Source of the DNA: Archangium sp.
Lineage (GTDB): Bacteria; Myxococcota; Myxococcia; Myxococcales; Myxococcaceae
DNA length: 13,996 nt
Assembly (NCBI GenBank): GCA_016793585.1
Contig: JAEUJR010001054.1
Coordinates: 1-13,996, forward strand
Direction of reading: 5' to 3'
Positions 1 through 8,941 of this stretch are shown one piece after another (positions within the stretch are counted from its first letter, which is position 1; the number at the start of each line of letters is the position of its first letter). The translations under genes were made by a program, and so were the position numbers. A model generated the notes under the pieces. The model was not told the origin of the DNA, ran no database searches, and worked only from the letters and a program-made list of their open reading frames with translations.

Positions 1-367
1 CGGTCTGCTGAACTGGAGTCAGTCCCCTCCCGAACAATCGGAGCCGTTCCTCGTCGGGCGGCGGTACCTCGGCGATGCCCGGAGAGAATCCGTACACACT
101 CGGAAGCACGCTTGGTCCGAACTGCTTGACCACCGCGAACCGGGTCTTCTTCACGAGACGCTCGAAGCTCGCGCTCGCTGAGGGCGTCATCTTCGCAAAG
201 TAGATTGCGTAGCTGACGAAGCCGGCGCGGCGCAGCGGCCCGACCGGCAGTGCATTCGAAGCGGGGCTCACAGCGCGCGCCGGAATCGGCTCCGGCGGCA
301 GCGTGACAGGCTTCTCCTTCTTGCAGGCGATGCCGCAACACAGGAGCACGACGACCGAGGCGCGCAT
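1..367 (-). CDS. Putative lipoprotein, N-terminal part (gene runs off left edge)
   Basis: The frame is open from an ATG at 367 to the window edge, giving 122 residues with no stop. The ATG is the first start after an in-frame TAG four codons upstream, so the start is well bounded, although no clear ribosome binding site precedes it. The protein begins MRASVVVLLCCGIACKKEK: a short hydrophobic signal followed by a G-I-A-C lipobox-like site with Cys at residue 15, so export and lipidation are likely. A Pro-rich linker (about 20-45) leads into a mixed segment with GFVSYAIYFAKMTP. I do not recognise the family. It lies 41 bp downstream of atpH on the same strand, where atpA would be usual. Its third codon positions look less G/C-biased than those of its neighbours, which may mean weaker constraint or more recent acquisition. 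Confidence 0.72.
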   Translation of the reverse strand, partial: MRASVVVLLCCGIACKKEKPVTLPPEPIPARAVSPASNALPVGPLRRAGFVSYAIYFAKMTPSASASFERLVKKTRFAVVKQFGPSVLPSVYGFSPGIAEVPPPDEERLRLFGRGLTPVQQT

Positions 368-408
368 CGCGCGAGACTACGATGCCGACGCGTCGTGGGG
401 CGACCCGC

Positions 409-948
409 TCAGCTCTCGAGCAGCTGACGGCCCATCTCGCGCAGCTGGCTCTTCAGCGAGCCGTCGTAGGTGCGCGAGCCGACCGAGGCCACCACGCCGC
501 CGAGAATGCTCGGGTCGACCTTCGCGTCGAGCATCACCTTGCGCTGCGTGAGCGTCTCGAGCTGGGCCTTGATGGCGACGAGCTGCGCGTCGCCGAGCAG
601 CGTCGCCGACGTCACCGTGCCGCGAACGCGACCCATGCCGGCGTCGACCAGGTCGCGGAACTGCAGGGCCAGCATGGGCAGTGCGCTGATGCGGTTGCGG
701 TCGGTCAGCAGCTTGAGCAGGTTCGCCAGCATCGGGTTCATGCCGTTGGCCGCCTTGATGAGGCCTTCGGTCATCGCCATGCGCTGCTCGCGCGTCGCGG
801 CCGGGTTCGACAGCGCCTCGAGCACCGTCGGGGCGGTGTGCAGGTAGCGCACGAGCTCTTCGAGCTGCGAAAGAACCTGATCAGCCTGGGCTCCCGAGGC
901 ATCGAGGAGCGCGCGGGCATAACGGCGGGCGACGGAGACGTTCTGCAT
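409..948 (-). CDS. atpH: F1Fo ATP synthase, F1 delta subunit
   Basis: The delta subunit (OSCP homologue) sits on top of the F1 alpha3beta3 head and joins it to the peripheral b-subunit stalk on the cytoplasmic side of the membrane. The 179-residue protein shows the family pattern. It starts with VARRYARALLDAS (6-18), has the helical N-terminal domain with PxxxxxxR-type turns, and ends with a DPSILGGVVASVGSRTYDGS segment (about 147-166) matching the family's C-terminal signature. The length is normal for the family. I chose the ATG at 948 over one at 975 because AGGG lies about 8-9 nt before it and because family members start close to the VARRYA motif. No atpF lies upstream and no atpA downstream: a lipoprotein gene follows and an Hsp70 gene diverges. 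The identification is firm; the isolated location is unusual. Confidence 0.95.
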   Translation of the reverse strand: MQNVSVARRYARALLDASGAQADQVLSQLEELVRYLHTAPTVLEALSNPAATREQRMAMTEGLIKAANGMNPMLANLLKLLTDRNRISALPMLALQFRDLVDAGMGRVRGTVTSATLLGDAQLVAIKAQLETLTQRKVMLDAKVDPSILGGVVASVGSRTYDGSLKSQLREMGRQLLES

Positions 949-1116
949 GCGCCGCGCCCTAGCACACGGCCCCATGGCGGCAAGCTCGGCGCGCAGGCGC
1001 GTTCAGCCCTGCTGATGGCACGCTTTCCCACACTCGCTGTCGGGCGGGAGCGAGTGACGCCTTCCCTGAATCTGGATCATCCCACCCCAGCGCGGGGCTA
1101 GACTCGGCACCCCTTC
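949..1116. promoter_or_regulatory. Divergent intergenic region between atpH and the Hsp70 gene
   Basis: This 168-bp non-coding stretch must carry the promoters for both divergent genes. Two elements stand out. One is an 8-bp inverted repeat at 1031-1056, listed separately. The other is TAGACT at 1099-1104, a candidate -10 element (TAnAcT type) for the Hsp70 gene that would place the transcription start only about 6 nt before its ATG. I see no convincing -35 match at 16-18 bp and no Shine-Dalgarno sequence before 1117, so a near-leaderless message is possible but unproven. Confidence 0.4.
1031..1056. repeat. Perfect 8-bp inverted repeat (CACTCGCT / AGCGAGTG, 10-nt spacer)
   Basis: CACTCGCT at 1031-1038 is the exact reverse complement of AGCGAGTG at 1049-1056. 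The repeat lies about 60 bp upstream of the Hsp70 start and 83 bp upstream of the atpH start. It could bind a dimeric repressor or fold in a transcript. It has no T-run, so a classical terminator is unlikely. Confidence 0.5.
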
Positions 1117-2928
<1,812 letters not shown>

Positions 2929-2941
2929 CCGAGGTCTTCCC

Positions 2942-3556
2942 GTGACGACGTTCGTGCTCCTCGCCGTGCTCTCGCAGTTCCCCATCGACGAGAACACCGC
3001 GGCCTACGAGAAGCTCGAGAGCGCCGACGGCGTCACCTTGCTCGGCCGCCCCGTGAAGGGCAGCCCGTACCAGGAGTACCAGCTGCAGACGGCGGCGCCG
3101 TACCAGGTGACCGACCTCTGCGAGGCCATCTTCGAGTGGGGCACGCGCGGCTCCGACAGCCCGGGCATGGTGCTCAGCAAGGTGCTCGTCGACGGAGAGC
3201 ACCAGCGCATCGTCTACGCGCACATCTCGCAGCCCATCGTCGCCAACCGGGACTACGTGTTGAGCGTGAAGCGCGAGTGGCTGTCGCCGCAGCACTGCCG
3301 CGTGCGCTTCCGCACCACGACGGAGTCGGCGCCGCCCAGGCCCGAAGGCTTCGTGCGCATGGAGAAGCTCTGGGGTGAGTGGAACCTGGTGGCCAGGGCC
3401 GAAGGCGGTTCGACCGTCTCGTACACGCTCTTCTCCGACCCGGGCGGCTCGGTGCCCGCGTTCCTCGTGCACGGCGGGCAGAAGTCGGCCGCGAAAGACT
3501 CCGTCACCCGCGCGCTCGGCAAGGCGAAGGCCTTCGTCGAGAAGAAGAAGCAGTAG
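2942..3556 (+). CDS. START-like lipid-binding domain protein (SRPBCC superfamily), possibly exported
   Basis: The protein has 204 residues and begins at GTG 2942, with GAGG about 7 nt upstream and the Hsp70 stop 13 bp before it, so the two genes are probably co-transcribed. The pattern resembles bacterial START-like domains. Landmarks are a central SQPIVANRDYVL segment (about 98-109), a W-x-L turn, and a C-terminal stretch DPGGSVPAFLVHGGQKSAAKDS (about 163-184) followed by a helix rich in Lys. START folds form a cavity that holds a lipid or other hydrophobic ligand. The N-terminus (MTTFVLLAVLSQFP) is hydrophobic and looks like a short signal peptide, so a periplasmic location is possible; it has no positive n-region, so this is uncertain. 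The ligand is unknown. Its stop codon directly abuts the stop of the convergent sigma gene. Confidence 0.75.
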   Translation: MTTFVLLAVLSQFPIDENTAAYEKLESADGVTLLGRPVKGSPYQEYQLQTAAPYQVTDLCEAIFEWGTRGSDSPGMVLSKVLVDGEHQRIVYAHISQPIVANRDYVLSVKREWLSPQHCRVRFRTTTESAPPRPEGFVRMEKLWGEWNLVARAEGGSTVSYTLFSDPGGSVPAFLVHGGQKSAAKDSVTRALGKAKAFVEKKKQ

Positions 3557-3563
3557 CTACTGC
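3550..3563. repeat. 14-bp perfect palindrome formed by two abutting stop codons
   Basis: GCAGTAGCTACTGC is a perfect palindrome. Its centre is the junction between TAG of the START-like gene (3554-3556) and the reverse-strand TAG of the sigma gene (3557-3559). There is no intergenic sequence at all, so any terminator must lie inside the opposing gene or be factor-dependent. Confidence 0.6.
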
Positions 3564-4420
3564 AGCAGGCCCGGCCCGTGGTGCGAGGCCGTGTCGAGGG
3601 CGCGCTTGAGGCGGTCTTTCACGCGCAGCTCGATCTGCCGCAGGCGCTCACGCGAGAGCTTGAAGCGGTCTCCGAGGTCGGCCAGCGTCGTCTCGTCGTC
3701 GTCCGAGAGCAGGCGGTGCTGCAGCACGGCGCGCTCACGCTCATCGAGGCCCTTCCACAAGCGGCGAATGGTGGCGTGCACGAGCTCGTCACGCTCGACG
3801 TCGCCCAGCGCGCGCTCGGGGTCGGCGTCGTCACCGGGCAACAGGTCGAGCGCCGTGGTGTCGGAGTCGTCGCCCAGCTTGACGTCGAGCGAGACGTCAG
3901 ACGACGCGAGCCGCGCCGAGTGCTGGCGAATCACGTCTTCCGAGACGCCGAACTGGCGGGCCAGCAGCGCGTCGATGCCCTCGTGGCCCACGCCCAGCTG
4001 CGTCTTGGCCTTCGCCCGCGCGCTGCGCAGCTTGAAGAAGAACTTCGCGCCGAGCGCGCCGGTGGCGGCGGTGACGATGCTGTTGGCCCGCATCGCGTAC
4101 GCGAGCATGTGCGCCCGAATCCAATAGGTCGCGTAGGTCTTGAAGCGCACGCCACGCAGGTCGAACTTCTCGACCGCGCGCAGCAGCCCGACGTTGCCCT
4201 CGGCGATCAGCTCGTCACGCGGAACTCCGTACCCGCGCAGCCGCCGCGCGACCTGCAGCACCACAGGCAGGTGCGCCTCCACCAACGCCTCGGCAGCCCT
4301 GCGGTCGCGGTGCTCGAGCCACCGCCGCGCGAGCGCCTTCTCTTCGTCTTCCGACATCGGGGGACGACGGCTGATCCGCGCGCACTGCAGCTCGAAGAAG
4401 CTGGCTTCGCTCATGCCCAT
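3557..4420 (-). CDS. Sigma-32 (RpoH)-type alternative RNA polymerase sigma factor
   Basis: The 287-residue sigma-70 family protein directs RNA polymerase to alternative, probably stress or developmental, promoters. Region 2 spans about 42-113, with the AHLPVVLQVARRLRGYG and EGNVGLLRAVEKFD blocks (region 2.1/2.2) and the RFKTYATYWIRAHM block (region 2.3/2.4). GAKFFFKLRSARAK (124-137) sits where RpoH proteins have the RpoH box (QRKLFFNLR type). Region 4 (about 220-275) ends with the helix-turn-helix SRERLRQIELRVKDRLK. There is no region 1.1. The size and motifs fit the RpoH group, which includes the myxobacterial SigB and SigC. The start is the ATG at 4420: AGAGG lies 6 nt before it, and the frame upstream has no family similarity. 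A second ATG lies two codons in. It is downstream of hpf, with a 100-bp AT-rich gap between them, and converges with the Hsp70/START pair. Confidence 0.93.
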   Translation of the reverse strand: MGMSEASFFELQCARISRRPPMSEDEEKALARRWLEHRDRRAAEALVEAHLPVVLQVARRLRGYGVPRDELIAEGNVGLLRAVEKFDLRGVRFKTYATYWIRAHMLAYAMRANSIVTAATGALGAKFFFKLRSARAKAKTQLGVGHEGIDALLARQFGVSEDVIRQHSARLASSDVSLDVKLGDDSDTTALDLLPGDDADPERALGDVERDELVHATIRRLWKGLDERERAVLQHRLLSDDDETTLADLGDRFKLSRERLRQIELRVKDRLKRALDTASHHGPGLLQ

Positions 4421-4520
4421 GGTGAACCTCTCGCGGTGTTGGGATGAGCGCTGTGTAACGTTCGTCGAATCTGTTGATAACTCGATATTTGGCAGTCGAT
4501 TGTTCTGGTTTCTGGAAGCC
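4421..4520 (-). promoter_or_regulatory. AT-rich gap upstream of the sigma-32-type gene, probable promoter
   Basis: The gap between hpf and the sigma gene includes about 60 bp (4455-4515) far richer in A+T than the surrounding DNA, on the minus strand around CCAAATATCGAG and TTATCAACAG. A weak pair, TTATCA and TTACAC with a 16-bp spacer, can be read on the minus strand, and a CCAGAAA/CCAGAA direct repeat lies further upstream. No RpoH-type (CTTGAA / CCCATnT) or sigma-54 (-24/-12) consensus is visible. The composition supports a separate promoter for the sigma gene; the exact elements are uncertain. Confidence 0.4.
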
Positions 4521-4874
4521 TCAGCGGGAGGCGACGACGCGCCCGTGACGGCCCGCCGCGACCTCTCGTTGGCGCTCGAGCTCACGCGCGACCAGCCGGC
4601 CGAGGCGATCAGCCGCGTGGTCCAGCAACGACAAGACATCGGCGCTCTCGTCTTCCACGCGCAATTCGTCGCCATGGTCGAGCTTCACGGTGAGCGAGCA
4701 GCGTTTGTCGATGCCGCCCCGGGGCCCGTTGACGTCTTCGAGCACCACCTTCACCGCGCGAATGCGGTTCGAGAAGCGCGACAGCGCGAAGTGCAGGCGC
4801 TTGTCCGCGTGCTGCTCCAGCTCGGGTGTCAGGGTGAGGCCTCGACCGCGAATCTCGATGTTCACGCCAGGCAC
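4521..4874 (-). CDS. hpf: Ribosome hibernation-promoting factor, short HPF/RaiA (YfiA) family
   Basis: HPF/RaiA proteins bind the 30S decoding and mRNA channel and hold idle ribosomes inactive in stationary phase or stress. The 117-residue product matches the single S30AE domain: VNIEIRGRGLTLTPELEQHADKR (4-26) is the first strand and helix, AVKVVLEDVNGPRGG (40-54) and RCSLTVKLDHGDELRVE (58-74) are further strands, and DVLSLLDHAADRLGRLVARE (80-99) is the second helix. The C-terminal domain that dimerises ribosomes in long HPF is absent. The N-terminus is assigned to GTG 4874, but a second GTG at 4865 fits the family start equally well, and neither has a good ribosome binding site. It is 47 bp downstream of the DUF6671 gene and precedes the sigma-32-type gene on the same strand, consistent with a stress role. 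Confidence 0.9.
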   Translation of the reverse strand: MPGVNIEIRGRGLTLTPELEQHADKRLHFALSRFSNRIRAVKVVLEDVNGPRGGIDKRCSLTVKLDHGDELRVEDESADVLSLLDHAADRLGRLVARELERQREVAAGRHGRVVASR

Positions 4875-4921
4875 GTACGCACCGCGCTGTGGCTCACCAC
4901 TGATTTTCTCGATGAGTCACC

Positions 4922-5700
4922 TCACGGATTGCAGAAGTCGCAGATCGCCTCAGGTGCCGAGCGCTCGGGCGCGGGCTCCCAGGTCGTGAGGCTGCAGTGG
5001 CGGCAGCGTCGACTGACACCGAGGGCCGCGCGTGTGGGGGCCTCACACGCAGCGCAGGGCAACCCGGGCGTGCGTGTCTCGAGCGGGTCACCTGGCCAGC
5101 CACAGGCCGCGCAGATGGAGACGAGCTGGCGAAGGCAGTGCCGGGCTGCGCGCACGATCGCGGCCTGACGGGTGGGGTTGCGGTGCGCGCGCATGTCGGT
5201 CGTCAACGTGACGGGGCCACGCAAAGGGAGCGTGATGACTGGCACGCCATCGGCGAAGAGCCCGTGCGAAGGGAACTGGGCCTTTTCAGCAAAGGCGCGC
5301 GCCTCATCGGGGGTCGAGACGGTGCTGGTGGCGAAGTTCGTGTCGGTGGTCAGGTCGAGGCCGAGCAGCTCGAGGTTGGTGTGCCGGTCGACCAGCAGCA
5401 CGAGCTCGGAGCCGCTCGCCGTCCACGGCAGCGAGGGATGTGGCCCGAAGCTGCCTTCGCTCGCGAGGGCGAAGCGCGCGGCGGGGCAGGCCTCGAACGC
5501 CCACGCCGCCTTGGTGCGCGCCGTCTCGAGCGGTGAACGCTCACGGCGAACCGAGCCGCTGAAGGTGCCGAGCAGGTCGGTGTCGCGCTCGACGTGCACC
5601 AGGCCGAGGCCTTCGGCTTCGAGGAGCGGCCGAACGAGCTGCTCCTTGCCGTGTTTGGTGACGAAGGCGACGGTGGCTCCCCGGTGGCCGGGCCAGCTCG

Positions 5701-5704
<4 letters not shown>
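4922..5704 (-). CDS. DUF6671 family protein with four CxxC pairs
   Basis: The 260-residue protein has no assigned function. I recognise the DUF6671 pattern from TKHGKE (16-21), SPLETARTKA (57-66), ASEGSFGPHPSLP (81-93), a DTNFAT segment (121-126), TTDMRAHRNPTR (168-179) and a Cys-rich tail. The tail has four CxxC pairs (C198/C201, C217/C220, C234/C237, C255/C258), enough for two structural zinc sites. The ETARTKA...ASEGSFG block resembles the substrate-pocket block of non-canonical nucleotide triphosphatases (YjjX/Ham1-like); this is my inference and is not established. The ATG at 5702-5704 overlaps the icd stop (ATGA), so its translation is very likely coupled to icd. No signal peptide or membrane segment is seen. 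Confidence 0.85.
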
Positions 5705-7182
<1,478 letters not shown>

Positions 7183-7285
7183 CTGCCTGCTCCCGGTGGT
7201 CGTCACGTTGGTGGTCGACATGCGAAACGCATGTCGTATGTTTGCCTCATCAGAACGAGGGCTCGTCGCGTCAAGGAGAAGTGCA
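7183..7285. promoter_or_regulatory. Divergent icd / winged-helix regulator promoter region
   Basis: This 103-bp region must promote both directions. Toward the regulator, TATGTT (7237-7242) is a candidate -10 element that directly touches the central palindrome. Toward icd, TTGACG (minus strand, 7274-7269) followed after 17 bp by GATGAG (7251-7246) is a weak pair that would start the transcript at about 7239, right at the palindrome edge. In either reading, a protein on the palindrome would cover or block the start site. AAGGAG at 7273-7278 is the ribosome binding site of the regulator gene. Confidence 0.5.
7216..7236. promoter_or_regulatory. Perfect 9-3-9 palindrome, probable operator
   Basis: CGACATGCG (7216-7224) and CGCATGTCG (7228-7236) are exact reverse complements around an AAA spacer. 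The site is almost midway between the icd start (34 nt) and the regulator start (50 nt). The arm length and symmetry fit a dimeric winged-helix repressor. The likely ligand-binder is the divergently encoded regulator (autoregulation plus icd control); this is inferred from position and symmetry. Confidence 0.65.
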
Positions 7286-7561
7286 ATGGCCGCCAACTGG
7301 ACCTTCCTGTCGAACCACGCGCACGTGTTGCTGTGTCTGGCGAAAGACCCCGAGCAGCGCATGCGCGAGGTGGCCGACCTCGTGGGCATCACCGAGCGGG
7401 CGGTGCAGCGCATCGTGAGGGAGCTCGAGGAGGAGGGCTATGTCGAGCGCGAGAAAGACGGCCGCCGCAACCGCTACCGGGTGCACCGTTCACGCCCGCT
7501 GCGGCACCCCATCGAGGCGCACCGCCGCGTGTCGGCCCTCATCGACCTCGTGACGAAGTGA
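7286..7561 (+). CDS. Small winged helix-turn-helix transcriptional regulator
   Basis: The 91-residue DNA-binding protein has little beyond the winged-helix domain. Helices start at about 11 ([12 protein letters not shown]). The helix-turn-helix is [20 protein letters not shown] (26-45), followed by [21 protein letters not shown] (46-66), whose strand-turn-strand is the wing. This is the layout of MarR/ArsR-like regulators. The C-terminal stretch ([21 protein letters not shown]) looks helical and may form the dimer contact. There is no ligand-binding domain and no cysteine pattern of a metal sensor. The ATG at 7286 has a strong AAGGAG about 7 nt upstream. It is divergent from icd across a palindromic operator, which suggests it controls icd and itself. 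The target and signal are unknown. Confidence 0.9.
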   Translation: MAANWTFLSNHAHVLLCLAKDPEQRMREVADLVGITERAVQRIVRELEEEGYVEREKDGRRNRYRVHRSRPLRHPIEAHRRVSALIDLVTK

Positions 7562-7572
7562 GGCCGCTTCTA

Positions 7573-7662
7573 GTGGCAGCGGACGACGAGCGAAGCACCG
7601 CCGACCTGCGCTACATCGAGCTCTCGGCTGATCAAGGTGAGCGAGGGCTTCGAGGGACGTGA
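7573..7662 (+). CDS. Possible 29-residue small ORF coupled to the TPR gene
   Basis: GTG 7573 opens a 29-codon frame (MAADDERSTADLRYIELSAD...) that ends in TGA at 7660-7662, overlapping the GTG at 7659 proposed for the TPR gene (GTGA). GAGG lies about 9 nt before the GTG, overlapping the regulator stop. I recognise no family. It could be a leader peptide, or chance in a 97-bp gap. The overlap and ribosome binding site are the only support. Confidence 0.25.
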   Translation: MAADDERSTADLRYIELSADQGERGLRGT

Positions 7663-8549
7663 GCGTTCGAGCCGTGAAAGAGAAGGCCGCGAAGCTGGTA
7701 GCGGCCGGACAGTTCGAGCGCGCCGAGGTGCTGTTGCGGCAGGCGTTGACGCAGGCGCCCCGCGACGTGGCGACGTGGCTGCGGCACGCCGAGGTGCTCA
7801 AGCGGCTCTCACGAAACCCCGACGCGGTGGCCAGCTACCGGCTCGCGGCGCGCATTCTCGACGAAGAGGGGCATCACCCGCGGGCCGTCGCCGCGCTCAA
7901 GCTCGCGCTCTCGCTGGTGCCCGACGACGTCGACCTCATCGCCGACATCATCCGCTCCGAGATGCGGGCGAGGCGTGAGGGCAGCGACGTGCGGGCGCTG
8001 TTCCCGCTGTCGTCGCCCTCGCAGCTGCTCAGCGCTGCGTCGACCGAGTCGGGGCTGTTCCAGAGCGGCGCCTCGATGGTCGAGGTCGAGCAGCCGCAGC
8101 TGTCGTTGCCCATGTCGACGTCTTCGGAGCCTCACGGGGCCGACGGGCTGCGCGCCGAGAACGCGGCCGCGCGGGCCGATGCGTGGGTGCCCGAGCCGAC
8201 CGCGCCGAACGCCCACGACCACGCGCCTGCGGCCCCGCCGCCGCCACTGCCTGCACCCGAAGCAGAGTCGGTCGAACTCGCCACGAGCTCCGACGAGGCG
8301 CCGAGGCCGGCATCGCCACCCGCGCCGTCGACCGCAGACGAGCTTCCCGCGCCGCCGCCGTCGTCGCCCGTTCGGCTCGAGGTCGAGGCGGCGGTGCAGT
8401 GGCCGCAGGTGCGCCGCTTGTCAGACACGCGCATCGCCGTGCAGGCGGCCGAAGGTGCCCGCTGGGTGGTGCTCGAGGCGTCGTCAGCCATCACCGTGCG
8501 GTTCGCCGACGAGCTCGAGGTGCCCGACGACGCCGAGTGGCTGGAGTAG
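7659..8549 (+). CDS. Tetratricopeptide repeat protein with Pro/Ala-rich linker
   Basis: This is a 296-residue protein of unknown role. Residues 5-105 form about three TPR-like helix pairs: VKEKAAKLVAAGQFERAEVL with LRQALTQAP, then WLRHAEVLKRLSRNPDAVASY, then HPRAVAALKLALSLVPDD. TPRs mediate protein-protein contacts. Residues 110-245 are low complexity, rich in Ser, Pro, Ala and acidic residues, and probably disordered. The last 50 residues (WPQVRRLSDTRIAVQ...DDAEWLE) look folded and acidic. There is no signal peptide or membrane segment, so it is probably cytoplasmic. The start is uncertain: GTG 7659 overlaps the upstream small frame, while GTG 7674 would shorten it by five residues. GAGGG (7652-7656) is too close to the first and rather far from the second. 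A convergent gene relic begins 11 bp after its stop. Confidence 0.85.
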   Translation: MSVRAVKEKAAKLVAAGQFERAEVLLRQALTQAPRDVATWLRHAEVLKRLSRNPDAVASYRLAARILDEEGHHPRAVAALKLALSLVPDDVDLIADIIRSEMRARREGSDVRALFPLSSPSQLLSAASTESGLFQSGASMVEVEQPQLSLPMSTSSEPHGADGLRAENAAARADAWVPEPTAPNAHDHAPAAPPPPLPAPEAESVELATSSDEAPRPASPPAPSTADELPAPPPSSPVRLEVEAAVQWPQVRRLSDTRIAVQAAEGARWVVLEASSAITVRFADELEVPDDAEWLE

Positions 8550-8560
8550 CGCGAGCTCGC

Positions 8561-8839
8561 TCAGCGCGCGCCGACCGGTACGGTGACTTCGAGGCGGCTG
8601 GGTGAGGCGACCACCGGGAAGCGGAGGGTCTTCATCAGTCGCTGCTCGAGACAGGCCTTCGTGGCCGCAGCGCCGCTCGTCGAGACCGAAGCGGGCTTGC
8701 CGTCAGCGGTGAGGTCGCCGGCGACGGTGACTCGGCCCCAGGCGGTGCCGCAGTGCGCTCTGGTCTGCTCCAGCTGGTGGGCGACGACCTCGACGGCGCG
8801 TTCGCGACCGTGCTCGCCATTGACGAAGACGCTGAGGGC
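8561..8839 (-). pseudogene. Start-less fragment resembling the AgmX/PglI-type C-terminal domain
   Basis: The minus-strand frame ending in TGA at 8561 encodes about 92 residues with a clear family pattern: one Cys (AHCGTAWG), GRVTVAGDLTADGKPASVST, a second Cys (KACLEQRLMKTLRFP), then SRLEVTVPV and the end. This matches the C-terminal domain of myxobacterial AgmX/PglI-like and TonB-like proteins, where two cysteines flank a strand segment and LRFP precedes the last strand. Upstream the frame stays open, but it has no ATG, GTG or TTG before it enters the antisense of the next gene, and its G/C bias at third positions fades beyond about 8839. The only internal ATG would leave 24 residues. I read it as a 5'-truncated relic. 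A non-standard start or an assembly error is the alternative. Confidence 0.55.
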
Positions 8840-8933
8840 CCCAGGCGGTGCGCTTCGAACCGCTCCAGAGGCCGGTCGGTCTCCGAGCGCAGAGAGGGCT
8901 GCGTGGTTGGAATAGCGGGCGTGCAGCGCTGGG

Positions 8934-8939
8934 TATAAG
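8934..8939 (+). promoter_or_regulatory. Candidate -10 element TATAAG
   Basis: TATAAG stands out in GC-rich DNA just before the outer-membrane-like gene. If used, it would start transcription at about 8946, between the GTG codons at 8942 and 8948. That would favour 8948 as the start and a leaderless message. No -35 match lies at 16-18 bp: TTGGAA is 21 bp upstream. No Shine-Dalgarno sequence is visible. Confidence 0.3.
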
Positions 8940-8941
8940 TC

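Noticed and set aside
1031..1056. CIRCE (HrcA) element upstream of Hsp70
   Set aside because: CIRCE is TTAGCACTC-N9-GAGTGCTAA. Here CACTC and GAGTG are 16 bp apart and the flanks differ.
382..1101. 239-codon plus-strand frame over atpH
   Set aside because: Antisense to a confidently identified gene, with biased composition and no recognisable domain.
4421..4675. N-terminal extension of the sigma-32-type protein to 4675
   Set aside because: The 85 extra codons translate the antisense-like and AT-rich upstream region, overlap hpf, have no family similarity, and a good ribosome binding site precedes 4420.
8551..8560. GCGAGCTCGC palindrome between the TPR gene and the relic as a terminator
   Set aside because: Only five base pairs per arm with no loop and no T-run, in DNA where such palindromes are common.
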